Assembly (NCBI RefSeq): GCF_900109265.1
Contig: NZ_FNZM01000005.1
Location: forward strand, 1 to 64,000
Direction: 5' to 3'
Source: Paraburkholderia tropica
Lineage (GTDB): Bacteria > Pseudomonadota > Gammaproteobacteria > Burkholderiales > Burkholderiaceae
DNA length: 64,000 bases
Made by a program: the position numbers and the translations under genes. Below, piece after piece: positions 43,909 to 53,432 of the stretch; the first letter of the stretch is position 1; each line of letters starts with the position of its first letter. The notes under the pieces were generated by a model. That model was not told the origin of the DNA. It did not search any database and saw only the letters and a program-made list of their open reading frames with translations.

Positions 43909-44865
43909 CTATCGTCCCGCGCTGGCGCGGAAGATGTTCAGGCGCGAGCGCAGCGAGGCGTCGGCGAGATAAAGCGGCGCGATCGTTTCGATGCTCGCGG
44001 GCTCCACGCCCAGCTCGGGCGCGAGCGGGCCGCTCAGCACGCTGTCGACTTTCATCGAATCGAGATTGTCGCGCGTGAGCACGGGTTCTCCCGGCGCCAG
44101 TTCGAACGAGAACGCCTGCAGCCGCGCGAATGCGTCGGGCAGCCGCACGATGCGCGCGTGCCGGCCGATCGCCTCGCCGCAATACTTCACGAGCTGCTCG
44201 AGCGTGTAGACGGTCGGGCCGCCGAGTTCGTAAGTGTGCCCGCTCGCGGCGTCGAGATCGAGCACATTCACGATCGCCTTCGACACGTCGCCCACATAGA
44301 CCGGTTGAAATTTCGCATCCGGCATGCCCAGCGGGATCACCGGAAAGAGTTTCTGCAGCACCGCGAAACGGTTGAGAAAGTTGTCTTCGGGACCGAACAC
44401 GACCGACGGACGGAAGATCGTGGTGGCCAGCGACGTGGATGCGTGCACGGCCTTCTCGCCGTCGCCCTTCGAGCGCAGATACATGCTCGGGCCGCGCGAA
44501 TCGGCGCCCAGCGCGCTCAGGTGGATGAGCCGGTGCACGCCCTTGCCTTCGCAGGCCGCGACGATTTTGGTCGGCAGATCGACATGGAGCTTCGTGAAGC
44601 CCGGGCCGTAGGGCGTGCCGTGGCCGCCGTTGAGCGTGCCGACGAGATTGATGACGGCGTCCGCGCCTTCGAGAAAGCTCGCGAGCGCGACGGGATCGGT
44701 CACGTCGGTTTCGAAGACGTCGATGGGCAGCAGGGTGAGATGGCGGGCGTTCGCGCGGCGGCGGGCCGCCACACGCACGGTCTTGCCGGCCTCGACGAGC
44801 GCATTGACGAGGTGGCTTCCGATGAATCCCGAACCGCCGATGACCGCGATGGCTTGATGTCTCAT
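43909..44865 (-). CDS. NDUFA9-like NAD(P)-binding protein (atypical SDR)
   Basis: The 318-residue protein has a Rossmann start IAVIGGSGFIGSHLVNALVEAGKTVRVAARR and AVINLVGTLN, SALGADSRGPSMYLRSKGDGEKAV and TIFRPSVVFGPEDNFLNRF. This is typical of proteins named complex I NDUFA9 subunit family. The YxxxK pair is present as YLRSK. Such proteins may support respiratory complex or quinone functions; bacterial members are not part of the core enzyme. A strong AGGAGG site precedes the ATG. It is probably in one transcript with the transglycosylase upstream (104 bp apart). Confidence 0.86.
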   Translation of the reverse strand: MRHQAIAVIGGSGFIGSHLVNALVEAGKTVRVAARRRANARHLTLLPIDVFETDVTDPVALASFLEGADAVINLVGTLNGGHGTPYGPGFTKLHVDLPTKIVAACEGKGVHRLIHLSALGADSRGPSMYLRSKGDGEKAVHASTSLATTIFRPSVVFGPEDNFLNRFAVLQKLFPVIPLGMPDAKFQPVYVGDVSKAIVNVLDLDAASGHTYELGGPTVYTLEQLVKYCGEAIGRHARIVRLPDAFARLQAFSFELAPGEPVLTRDNLDSMKVDSVLSGPLAPELGVEPASIETIAPLYLADASLRSRLNIFRASAGR

Positions 44866-44969
44866 CTTCGACCTCCTCGTGCCCACGGCGGCGAGGCGTG
44901 GAGAGGTCCGCGGATGACGGCTGGCGAGGCGGCGCGGCCCGCGTGGGAGCGGAACGCGCCGCGCGGCGC

Positions 44970-46943
44970 TTACGGCGAAATGTAGCCGAGACGCGCCTTC
45001 AGCGATTGCGGACGGCCCTCGAACAGCGCCGCGTAGTAGACGGTGTTGGACAACACGTTTTTCACGTAATCGCGGGTTTCCTGAAACGGAATGGATTCCG
45101 CGAAGATGGCGCCTTCGACGCCGCCCTGCAAGGTGGAACGCCACTGACGCGGGCGCCCCGGTCCCGCGTTGTAGCCCGCGGTGGCGAGCACGGCGGAACC
45201 GTCGAACTGATTGTAAATCATCGACAAATAGTTCGTTCCGAGCAGGATATTGGTGTCGAGGTCGTTGAGCTGATCGCGCGACAGCGGGCCGAGGCCGATC
45301 TTCTTCGCGACCATTTGCGCCGTGGCCGGCATGATCTGCATCAGACCGCTCGCGCCCACGCCCGACTTCGCGTTGAGAATGAAGCGCGATTCTTGACGGA
45401 TCAAGCCGTAGGCCCATTCGACGTCGAGCCCGTTGGTCTGCGCGTCGCGCTCCACCACGTCGCGGAACGGCGCGAGATAGCGCAGCGAGAAGTCGTGTTC
45501 GCTTTGCGTACGGTCGGCCGTGTTCACCGTGCGGTCGAGCAATTGAATGCGCTTCGCGTATTCGGCCGCGGCGAGCAGTTGACGGTCGCTCATGCCGCGC
45601 AACGGCCAGTTCCATTCGCGATTGCCTTCGAGACGCAGGTTCAGCGCGTAGAAACGCTGCGCGAGCGCAAAGCCTGGCGTTTGACCGGCTTGCGTGACTT
45701 CGGCGTCGCTGACCGTGGTCTTGGGCGGAATCGTGATCTTCTGGCCGAGTTCTTCGGTGGCGAGCTGGCCGTAGAAGTTATAGCCCTGCGAGATCGAGGC
45801 GAATTCCTGGCTCGCCTGGCCGGTGTCGCCCGCCTGCTTGAGCGCGCGTGCGTGCCAGTAGACCCACGACGGCTGCGCGCGCAGCGCGGCCGGCATCTGC
45901 TCGATCGACCAGCGCACCATGGTCCAGTCGCCGCCGAGCAGCGCGGCGCGCGTGCGCCATTCGTAAGCCGGGCTCGACAGCGGCGCGTTGGCCGAGAGGC
46001 GATACCAGTCGAGCGCGCCCGGCATGCGCTTGAGCGCCGCCTGATAGCCGATCGTGCCCCAGCCGATCGCCCGCTCGGGCGAGGTGAGCGAGGGCGCGAC
46101 GGCCGCATAGGTGGCCGCGGTCATGGCCGGATCGTTGCGTGCCATCACCGTGACCGCGAGCAGCGCGAGCTGATGCGATTGCGGGTCGGCGCCGACGCCG
46201 CGCGCGAGCATGAGCGGCGGCGTGCTGACGGCCTGGCTGAACGCCGTGGGGTCGGGACGCTGTGCGAGCGCGTCGAGCAGCTTCGAGCCGGTGGTGGTCT
46301 GGTTCTGTTCGTAAGCGAGACGGATCTGCTGCCAGACGTCGTCGCTCGAGAACTGGCCTTTGATGGCGAGCGCCGTAATGAGGTCGACGCAACCGTCGCC
46401 GTAATAACGCGGTTCGGTGAGCAGCGCGCGTGCGTCGTCGGCGACGTTATCGCCGCGTGCCGCGCGCGACTCCAGCGCGTAGCACTTCACCTGCGTGTCG
46501 TCGTTGAGCACGAAGCGCGGATACTGCTTGTCGAAATTCGCCCAGTCGTGACGCGCGCCCAGCACGAGCAGATAGTCGTTGCGCATGCGGTCGCCGATCG
46601 CCTCGCCGTCGTGGCGCTGCAGGAACGACAGCACGGGCGCGTCGGGCGCATCCACGCGTGCGTGGCCCTGCGAGTCGAACAACTGCGGCTTGAGCTGGAA
46701 GTATTCGAGATACGCCGGCGCCGGATAGTCGGGAATCATCGCCGCGAGTTGCGCGGCGCGCGCCGGGTCGTTGTTGCGCGCGGCTTCGCGAAGCTGGATG
46801 AAAGTCTGGTCGTCGGGCGTGAGGGTCGCCCCCACGGGCAGGGCGACGGGCCGCACGGCGTCGGCCGTGCTGCACGCGACGAGTGCAGCGGCGGTCAGTG
46901 CGAGACCGACCACGCGATATACTCGAACAAGGCGTTTGGACAT
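44970..46943 (-). CDS. soluble lytic murein transglycosylase (Slt-type)
   Basis: The 657-residue exported protein has a signal sequence with a likely lipobox (ALTAAALVACS, Cys near residue 24). A long alpha-superhelical middle follows, and then a C-terminal lysozyme-like SLT domain (about residues 500-620) with the catalytic Glu in GLIRQESRF, SGLMQIMPATAQ and YNAGPGRPRQW. It cleaves peptidoglycan to anhydromuropeptides in cell-wall turnover. It starts 20 bp from the divergent cyclo-ligase gene, so the promoters of the two must overlap. Confidence 0.92.
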   Translation of the reverse strand: MSKRLVRVYRVVGLALTAAALVACSTADAVRPVALPVGATLTPDDQTFIQLREAARNNDPARAAQLAAMIPDYPAPAYLEYFQLKPQLFDSQGHARVDAPDAPVLSFLQRHDGEAIGDRMRNDYLLVLGARHDWANFDKQYPRFVLNDDTQVKCYALESRAARGDNVADDARALLTEPRYYGDGCVDLITALAIKGQFSSDDVWQQIRLAYEQNQTTTGSKLLDALAQRPDPTAFSQAVSTPPLMLARGVGADPQSHQLALLAVTVMARNDPAMTAATYAAVAPSLTSPERAIGWGTIGYQAALKRMPGALDWYRLSANAPLSSPAYEWRTRAALLGGDWTMVRWSIEQMPAALRAQPSWVYWHARALKQAGDTGQASQEFASISQGYNFYGQLATEELGQKITIPPKTTVSDAEVTQAGQTPGFALAQRFYALNLRLEGNREWNWPLRGMSDRQLLAAAEYAKRIQLLDRTVNTADRTQSEHDFSLRYLAPFRDVVERDAQTNGLDVEWAYGLIRQESRFILNAKSGVGASGLMQIMPATAQMVAKKIGLGPLSRDQLNDLDTNILLGTNYLSMIYNQFDGSAVLATAGYNAGPGRPRQWRSTLQGGVEGAIFAESIPFQETRDYVKNVLSNTVYYAALFEGRPQSLKARLGYISP

Positions 46944-46963
46944 CGTTATTTCTGGAGCGCGAG

Positions 46964-47572
46964 GTGAACCCAAGCATAGCACGCAACCCCCTTGCGGAAT
47001 CCAAAAAGGACTGGCGTATCAAGCTGCGCGAGGCACGCCTGGCGGCGTCTTCGGACGCTGCTGTAAGCGCCGCTCTGACGGTTCATCTCGATGCGCTGAT
47101 CTCGCGTGTCGCTCCGCTTTCGATTGGCTTTTATTGGCCGCTGCCTGGCGAGTTCGACGCGCGCGCGTGGATCGCTGCGTGGCTCGCCGCCGCCCCCTCG
47201 CGCCGCGCCGCGCTGCCCGCGATTCCCGAGCGTCATACTCCGCTGCATTTCTACGCGTGGACACCGGATGCGCCGATGCGCGAAGGCCATCACGGCATCC
47301 TCGAACCGGCGCAGCCGCTCGCCGTGGTGCCCGATCTGCTGCTCGTGCCGTGCGTGGGCTTCGACCGCGCGGGATACCGGCTCGGCTACGGCGGCGGCTA
47401 TTACGACCGCACGCTCGCCGCGTGGCCCGGCGCGCAGCCGCCGTACACCGTGGGCATCGCTTACGAAACGTGTCGTATCGACGACGGCGTGCTCGAACCG
47501 GAAGCGCACGATCTGCCGCTCGACGCGATCGTCACCGAGACGGGAGCGCATCTCGCGCATCGCGGCGCGTAA
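46964..47572 (+). CDS. 5-formyltetrahydrofolate cyclo-ligase
   Basis: The 202-residue enzyme converts 5-formyl-THF to 5,10-methenyl-THF with ATP. The basic KKDWRIKLREARLA N-terminus is present, then PDLLLVPCVGFDRAGYRLGYGGGYYDRTL, the family signature. A GTG start is chosen since CTGGAG lies just upstream and an in-frame ATG far upstream would run through the divergent slt gene. The 20-bp gap to slt is unusually short. Confidence 0.9.
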   Translation: MNPSIARNPLAESKKDWRIKLREARLAASSDAAVSAALTVHLDALISRVAPLSIGFYWPLPGEFDARAWIAAWLAAAPSRRAALPAIPERHTPLHFYAWTPDAPMREGHHGILEPAQPLAVVPDLLLVPCVGFDRAGYRLGYGGGYYDRTLAAWPGAQPPYTVGIAYETCRIDDGVLEPEAHDLPLDAIVTETGAHLAHRGA

Positions 47573-47619
47573 GGAATTCGCAACCGCGCGTCCCGCGTCG
47601 CCGCCGTTTTTCGATCACT

Positions 47620-48132
47620 TCACAACGAAGCCGCCGCGCGCGCCGCCGTGTCATACAGTCCGGACGCGTTGCGCATCAGTTGCGCGGCATCGCCGATCTG
47701 CGCGTTGGACAAGCCGCTCTCCTTGAGCGTGGCGATCAGGCAGCTTTCGCGCACGTCGCGATATCGCAGACACAACTCGCGCCCCGCGGGCGTCACCGCG
47801 AAAAACGCCTCCTTGCCGTGCTTCTCGCTCGTCACATAGCCGCGCGCGACAAGCTTCTTCAGCGCGTAGGTGGCGACGTGCGTATCCTCGATATTGAGCA
47901 CGAAACAGATATCGGCGAGCTTCTTGCGCCGGTCGCGATGACCGACGTGATGCAGCAGCGATACCTCGATCGGCGTCATGTCCTTGGCCCCGGCCGCCGA
48001 CATGCAGCGCACCATCCAGCGATCGAACGCATTGCTGGCCATGATGAGCGCGTACTCGAGTTCGGAGAGTTCGGCGCTCGTCTCGGAAACGAGATGTTCG
48101 GACGATACGATCCTGGTCGGCTGGCGCGGCAT
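47620..48132 (-). CDS. MarR-family winged-helix regulator
   Basis: The 170-residue protein has a winged-helix core: MTPIEVSLLHHVGHRDRRKKLADICFVLNIEDTHVATYALKKLVARGYV, with a wing at KHGKEAFFAVTPAGRELC. The effector is unknown. It is divergent from pxpBCA with 219 bp between starts, which makes it the best candidate regulator of pyroglutamate degradation. The start is the ATG at MPRQPTR. The frame is open far upstream, but that part overlaps the opposite genes. Confidence 0.86.
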   Translation of the reverse strand: MPRQPTRIVSSEHLVSETSAELSELEYALIMASNAFDRWMVRCMSAAGAKDMTPIEVSLLHHVGHRDRRKKLADICFVLNIEDTHVATYALKKLVARGYVTSEKHGKEAFFAVTPAGRELCLRYRDVRESCLIATLKESGLSNAQIGDAAQLMRNASGLYDTAARAAASL

Positions 48133-48290
48133 GACGAAAGTCCCGGCGTGACAGTGGTGGCGCCAGTGTAGAGGCGGCCTGCTTGCGGCGCGCCTGGCAC
48201 AAACGCTTGTTGAGAATTTGTCGATAATTTGTCGAGAATGTACGCTGACAGAAACGGGCTTGCCTGCAACCCGCCTGCAATCCGCTTGCG

Positions 48291-48326
48291 ACCTGTTCGC
48301 GGCCTGTTCGCGGCCTGTTCGCGGCC
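48291..48326. repeat. tandem 11-bp repeats upstream of pxpB
   Basis: CCTGTTCGCGG occurs three times in a row just before pxpB. Further upstream (48216-48240) AATTTGTCGA is repeated twice with a GATAAT box between. The second pair may be the promoter/operator for the MarR regulator or pxpBCA. Confidence 0.65.
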
Positions 48327-48351
48327 CGTTTTCCCTCCATTTCCGGACACC

Positions 48352-49026
48352 ATGCGCATACCCGTTCCACGCATCTACTTTCTCGGCGACGAGGCGCTCG
48401 TCTGCGAAGCGCCGCCGCCCGCCACGCTGGAAGTCCAGCGCCGCATCTGGGCCGTGGCCGCGCAGGCGCGCGGTTGGGACGCCGTGCGCGAGGTCGTGCC
48501 CGGCATGAACAATCTGACGATTGCCTTCGATGCGCTCGACGCCGATGCCGCCGCGCTGGCCGCCGCGCTCGAAGCCGCGTGGCACGCCGGTGAAAGCAAC
48601 GACGCAAGCCACGCGCCGCCCGAAGGCCGCGACATCGAGATTCCGGTGAGCTACGGCGGCGCGGCGGGCCCGGATCTCGCCGACGTCGCGCGCCATACGG
48701 GCCTCGCGCCCGAGGACGTGGTGCGGCGTCACGCGGCGGGCGTCTACACGGTGTTCTTCCTCGGCTTCCAGCCCGGCTTCGCGTATCTCGGCGGCCTCGA
48801 CGCGTCGCTGCACACGCCGCGCCGCGCCGAGCCGCGTCTGGCCGTGCCCGCCGGTTCGGTCGGCATCGGCGGAGAGCAGACGGGCATCTATCCGGCCGCC
48901 TCGCCCGGCGGCTGGCAACTGATCGGCCGCACCGCGCTCGCGCTGTTCGATCCCGCGCGCCAGCCGCCCACGCTGCTGCTGCCGGGCGACCGCGTGCGTT
49001 TCACCATTGCGGAGATCCACGCATGA
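48352..49026 (+). CDS. pxpB: 5-oxoprolinase subunit PxpB
   Basis: This 224-residue subunit belongs to the ATP-dependent PxpABC enzyme that opens pyroglutamate to glutamate. The family blocks are VREVVPGMNNLTIAFD, VRRHAAGVYTVFFLGFQPGFAYLGGL, PRLAVPAGSVGIGGEQTGIYPAASPGGWQLIG and LLLPGDRVRF. It was earlier named allophanate hydrolase subunit 1-like. The ATG at MRIPVPR is preferred; the longer frame upstream runs through tandem repeats. It overlaps pxpC by 4 bp. Confidence 0.93.
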   Translation: MRIPVPRIYFLGDEALVCEAPPPATLEVQRRIWAVAAQARGWDAVREVVPGMNNLTIAFDALDADAAALAAALEAAWHAGESNDASHAPPEGRDIEIPVSYGGAAGPDLADVARHTGLAPEDVVRRHAAGVYTVFFLGFQPGFAYLGGLDASLHTPRRAEPRLAVPAGSVGIGGEQTGIYPAASPGGWQLIGRTALALFDPARQPPTLLLPGDRVRFTIAEIHA

Positions 49027-50093
49027 TCGAAGTCCTGCGCGCGGGCCGCCTCACCACGGTCCAGGATCTGGGCCGCCCCGGCTATCGGCATCTGGGCGTC
49101 GCGACGGGCGGCGCGCTCGACACGCTCGCGCTCGAAGTGGGCAACCGGCTGGTCGGCAACCGCCCCGACGCCGCGGGGCTCGAAATCACCTTCGGCCCGG
49201 TCGCGCTGCGTTTCGCGCGCGCGACGCGCGTGGCCATCACCGGCACCGACTTCGGCGCGACGCTCGGCGACCAGCCCGTGTGGTCGTGGTGGAGCCTGCC
49301 GGTCGCGGCCGGCGAGACGCTCGTGCTGAACGGCGCGAAGCGCGGCATGCGCGCGTACGTGTGCGTCGCGGGCGGTATCGACGTGCTGCCGATGCTCGGC
49401 TCGCGCAGCACCGACCTCGCCGCCGGTTTCGGCGGGCTCGCGGGCCGCGCGCTCAAGGACGGCGACCGGCTCGCCACGGGCGCGTCGTTCGCGCCGGGCG
49501 GCGAACGCGCCTCGCTCGGTCCCGAGGCGCCGCCGTTCGGCGTGAAGGCGCCGACGCTGTGCAACTTCGTCCACGTCGACGAGCCGTATCACCGGCGCGG
49601 GCGGCATCCCGACGGCATGCTCTGGGCGCTGCCCGTGCGCGTGCTGCGCGGACCGGAATACGAGCGCTTCACGCCCGAGGCGCAGCGCGCGTTCTGGTCC
49701 GACGAATGGCAGGTGACGCCCAACAGCAACCGCATGGGCTACCGGCTCGACGGCACGCCGCTCGCGCGTGTCGCGCAGGAGACGGGCGGCGCGCTGCTCT
49801 CGCACGCCGTGCTGCCCGGCACGATTCAGGTGCCGCCGAACGGCCAGCCCATCGTGCTGATGAGCGATGCGCAGACCACCGGCGGCTATCCGAAGATCGG
49901 CGTCGTGATCCGCGCCGATTTGTGGAAGCTCGCGCAGGTGCGGCTTACGGCCGGCGTGCGCTTCGTCGAGGCGACGCCCGCCGTGGCGCGCCACGCGCTC
50001 GAAGAGGAGCGCGCGTATCTGCGCCAGATCGACGCCGCCATCGGCATGCAGGAGGAACGCTACGCGAGCCGCAAGCGCAACGCCGCAGCTTGA
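49023..50093 (+). CDS. pxpC: 5-oxoprolinase subunit PxpC
   Basis: The 356-residue protein is the partner of PxpB. IEVLRAGRLTTVQDLGRPGYRHLGV opens the family domain, and SNRMGYRLDGTPL, GGALLSHAVLPGTIQVPPNGQPIVLMSD and TGGYPKIGVVI are typical. It starts with an ATGA overlap on pxpB, implying translational coupling. The last 20 residues are basic. A 148-bp gap with many CGACA repeats lies before pxpA. Confidence 0.93.
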   Translation: MIEVLRAGRLTTVQDLGRPGYRHLGVATGGALDTLALEVGNRLVGNRPDAAGLEITFGPVALRFARATRVAITGTDFGATLGDQPVWSWWSLPVAAGETLVLNGAKRGMRAYVCVAGGIDVLPMLGSRSTDLAAGFGGLAGRALKDGDRLATGASFAPGGERASLGPEAPPFGVKAPTLCNFVHVDEPYHRRGRHPDGMLWALPVRVLRGPEYERFTPEAQRAFWSDEWQVTPNSNRMGYRLDGTPLARVAQETGGALLSHAVLPGTIQVPPNGQPIVLMSDAQTTGGYPKIGVVIRADLWKLAQVRLTAGVRFVEATPAVARHALEEERAYLRQIDAAIGMQEERYASRKRNAAA

Positions 50094-50241
50094 GGAAGCA
50101 CGCGCGCCACGACGCAGCGGACAGCGACACGCGACAACACACATCGACACGCATCGACAGGCAAGGCAAAGCAGCACCCCGCACCAGGCAACGACACGCC
50201 CGCGCGCGACGCGGACGTGAGGCAACACGGAGAGAATCACC

Positions 50242-50994
50242 ATGACGACCATCGATCTGAACGCCGATCTCGGCGAAGGCTGCGGTTCCGACGAGGCGCT
50301 GCTCGACCTCGTGAGCTCGGCCAACATCGCGTGCGGCTGGCACGCGGGCGGCGCCAACGCCATGCGCGAATGCGTGCGCTGGGCCGTGGAGAAAGGCGTG
50401 TCGATCGGCGCGCACCCGAGTTTCAACGATCCCGAGAACTTCGGCCGCAAGGAAATGGATCTGCCCGCCGGGGACATCTACGCGGGCGTGCTGTATCAGC
50501 TGGGCGCGCTGTCGGCGATCGCGCAGGCCGAAGGCGGACGCATCGCGCACGTCAAGCCGCACGGCGCGCTCTACAACCAGGCCGCGCGCGACGCGAAGAT
50601 CGCCGACGCGATCGTGTCCGCCGTGCACGACTTCGATCCCTCGGTGACGGTATTCGCGCTCGCGGGCAGCGGCCTCGTGGCGGCCGCGCGCGAAGCGGGC
50701 CTCGTGGCCGTGGAGGAAGTGTTCGCGGACCGCGGCTATCGCGCCGACGGCTCGCTCGTGCCGCGCAGTGAGCCGGGCGCGCTGCTCGATGACGAAAGCA
50801 CCGTGCTCGCCCGCACGCTCGCGATGATCCGTGAGCAGCGCGTGCAGGCCGTCGACGGCGCGTGGGTGCCGCTCAACGCCCAGACCATCTGCCTGCACGG
50901 CGACGGGCCGCACGCGCTCGAATTCGCGCGGCGCATCCGCGCAGCGCTCGACGAAGCGGGCATCGGCGTGCGCGCGGCGGGTGCGCAGGCCTGA
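50242..50994 (+). CDS. pxpA: 5-oxoprolinase subunit PxpA (LamB/YcsF family)
   Basis: The 250-residue protein begins [35 protein letters not shown], the family hallmark, with [17 protein letters not shown] and [13 protein letters not shown]. It completes the PxpABC set and so allows use of pyroglutamate as a carbon and nitrogen source or removes this toxic by-product. The ribosome-binding site GGAGAG precedes the ATG. It probably lies in the same operon as pxpBC. Confidence 0.94.
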   Translation: MTTIDLNADLGEGCGSDEALLDLVSSANIACGWHAGGANAMRECVRWAVEKGVSIGAHPSFNDPENFGRKEMDLPAGDIYAGVLYQLGALSAIAQAEGGRIAHVKPHGALYNQAARDAKIADAIVSAVHDFDPSVTVFALAGSGLVAAAREAGLVAVEEVFADRGYRADGSLVPRSEPGALLDDESTVLARTLAMIREQRVQAVDGAWVPLNAQTICLHGDGPHALEFARRIRAALDEAGIGVRAAGAQA

Positions 50995-51254
50995 GGCGCT
51001 ACGACGAAGCCCTACGACAAAGCGCGACGACAAAGCGCGGATGGCGGCGCGGGCGTGGCGCTGCGTGGCGCGGGCATCGTCCGGGCAGGAGAAAACGAAC
51101 CGTGACCCGTCACGCTTCTTGACGATTCGCCGCGCTGCTTTGGGAGTTTTCTGATCGTCGCGCAGGGCACGGGCCGCTAACTTTCACGGTTCCTCCCTTC
51201 ACGATCACGGTGGGTTCACGGATTCGCGCCGCGGCCCCGCCCCCGCCCCCTTCC

Positions 51255-53432
51255 ATGTCCCCGACGCCCCCGCCCGATCCCGACGCCCGGCAGCCCGCCA
51301 ACGTCCCCGATGCTTCGCCGCCGCAGATAACCGATCCCGCCGCCAGCTTCGCCGCCGCACTCGACGCCCACCGCGCCGGCCATCTGGACGCCGCACAGTC
51401 GCGCTACATGGCGCTCGTCGCCGCAGACGCCACGCATGCGGCGGCGCTGCATTACTGGGGCGTCGCGCGCCATCAGCTCGGCGACCATCGCGGCGCGCTG
51501 CTGCTGATGGACCGCGCGCTCGCCCACGCCGGCGGCGACGCGATCTGCTGGAGCAACCGCGCGCTCGCGGCGCACGCGCTGGGCGACAGCGCCGAGGCGC
51601 TGCGCAGCCTGCGCGAGGCGCTGCGGCTCGATCCGTCGCTCGCCGAAGCGCACAGCCATCTCGCGCTCGTCCTGCGCGATCGGGGCGATCAGCGGGATCT
51701 CGCGGCCGCCGTCGAGCACGGACGCGCGGCGCTGGCGCTCGCGCCGGATTATGTCGACGCGCACGTGAATCTCGGCAGCGCGCTCGCCGCGCTCGGCCGT
51801 CACGGCGAGGCCGTCGCGAGCTATCGCGCGGCGCTCGCGCTCACGCCAGGCGACGCGGGCATCCACTTCAATCTGGCCAACGCGCTGAATGCGCTGGGCG
51901 ACGAGCCCGCCGCCATCGCCGGCTATCTGCGCGCGCTCGAACTGCATCCGGCTTACGCGGCGGCGTGGGTGAACCTCGGCACGCTGCTCGGCGGCACGGG
52001 CGACTACCGCAGCGCCGAAAAGTGTTACCGCCATGCGGTGGCGCTGGAGCCGAATCCGGCCAATCTCGTCTGCCTCGGCGCCGCGCTGGGCGCGCAGGGC
52101 CGCAACGATGAAGAGGAGCCGTACTATCTGCGCGCGCTGGCGCTCGACCCCGAGCATGCCAACGCGCAACAGAACCTCGTCTGGCTCAAGCTCAAGCGCG
52201 GCCAGTATCGCGAAGGCTGGGCGGCCTATGCGCGACGCTGGCGCGCCGCCGACTACGCGCCCTTCGACGTCGACGGCATGCCCGAATGGCGCGGCGAACC
52301 CTTGGCGGGCAAGCGCGTGCTGCTGGTGCACGAACAGGGTTTCGGCGACCAGATCCAGTTCGTGCGCTACGCCGCCGAGATCGCCGCGCGCGGCGCGAGC
52401 GTGGACGTCTGCGTGCCGCGCGCGCTGCTGTGGCTCGCGCAATCGGCGCCGGGCGTGCATCGCGCGTGGAGCGGCACGCCGTCGGGCGGCTACGACTACT
52501 GGATCTACATGATGAGCGTGCCGCCCGTGGTCGGCACGACGCTCGACACGATTCCGGCCACGGTGCCGTATCTGTTCGCGCGCAAGACGGAAGTCGCGGC
52601 GTGGCGTGCGCGTGTGCAGGCGGCCATGCAGGCCGATCTTGCGCGGCGCGCGGGCAAGAGCTTGTCCACGGCTAAGGCCGGGCAGGCGGCGACAGCGCGC
52701 AAACCCGCCGGGCATCGCTGCGTCGGACTCGTGTGGGCGGGCAATCCGGGCTTCTACAACGACCGCAACCGCTCGCTGCCGCTCGCGGCGCTGCGCGACT
52801 GGTTCGCGCTCGCGCACGTCAGCTGGTTCTCGCTGCAAAAGGGCGAGGCGGCGCGCGCCCAGTTGAGCGCGCTCGCCGATCCCGCCAATGCCGCCGATTC
52901 CGCCTCGAACACCGTGATCCACGATTTCAGCGACGATCTGCACGATTTCGCCGATACCGCCGCGCTCATCATGAATCTCGATCTCGTGATCGCCGTGGAT
53001 ACGTCGGTCGCCCATCTGGCGGGCGCGCTCGGCAAGCCGGTCTGGGTGCTGGTGCCCGCGAACGGCGAGTGGCGCTGGCTGGAGCATCGCGCCGATTCGC
53101 CGTGGTATCCGACGGCGCGTCTGTTCCGTCAGCGCGAGGTGGGCGACTGGCGCGAGGCCATCGACGAGGTCCGCGAAGCGCTCGCCGCCGCGCCGACGCG
53201 GGTACGCGCGAAGTCGCGGCCGGTCGCGCGGAAGCTGGAGACAGCGGAGAAGGAAAGCGCCGTCACGCCGCAGCCGCAGGCAGAGCGCAAGCCGGGACAC
53301 AAGCCGGCACGAAAGCCGGCGCGCGTCCGCGCCGTCGCCGGTGAAAGCACCGCCAACACCGCAAGCGGCGATCTCGTCGATCAGATGGACAACCCCGCCG
53401 TACCGCCCACGCTCACCCCGGATCCACCGTAA
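51255..53432 (+). CDS. TPR protein with GT9-like glycosyltransferase domain
   Basis: The 725-residue protein has a Pro-rich N-terminus, then about eight TPR units (residues about 30-310), for example DYVDAHVNLGSALAALGRHGEAV. A C-terminal glycosyltransferase-9/heptosyltransferase-like domain follows, with KRVLLVHEQGFGDQIQFVRYA near residue 353, VGLVWAGNPGFYNDRNRSLP near 493 and VIAVDTSVAHLAGALGKPVW near 578. The tail is Lys/Arg/Pro-rich (ERKPGHKPARKPAR). The donor sugar and acceptor are unknown. No ribosome-binding site decides between the ATG here and a GTG 45 bp upstream. Its 3' end overlaps the convergent TraB-type gene by 20 bp. Confidence 0.85.
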   Translation: MSPTPPPDPDARQPANVPDASPPQITDPAASFAAALDAHRAGHLDAAQSRYMALVAADATHAAALHYWGVARHQLGDHRGALLLMDRALAHAGGDAICWSNRALAAHALGDSAEALRSLREALRLDPSLAEAHSHLALVLRDRGDQRDLAAAVEHGRAALALAPDYVDAHVNLGSALAALGRHGEAVASYRAALALTPGDAGIHFNLANALNALGDEPAAIAGYLRALELHPAYAAAWVNLGTLLGGTGDYRSAEKCYRHAVALEPNPANLVCLGAALGAQGRNDEEEPYYLRALALDPEHANAQQNLVWLKLKRGQYREGWAAYARRWRAADYAPFDVDGMPEWRGEPLAGKRVLLVHEQGFGDQIQFVRYAAEIAARGASVDVCVPRALLWLAQSAPGVHRAWSGTPSGGYDYWIYMMSVPPVVGTTLDTIPATVPYLFARKTEVAAWRARVQAAMQADLARRAGKSLSTAKAGQAATARKPAGHRCVGLVWAGNPGFYNDRNRSLPLAALRDWFALAHVSWFSLQKGEAARAQLSALADPANAADSASNTVIHDFSDDLHDFADTAALIMNLDLVIAVDTSVAHLAGALGKPVWVLVPANGEWRWLEHRADSPWYPTARLFRQREVGDWREAIDEVREALAAAPTRVRAKSRPVARKLETAEKESAVTPQPQAERKPGHKPARKPARVRAVAGESTANTASGDLVDQMDNPAVPPTLTPDPP

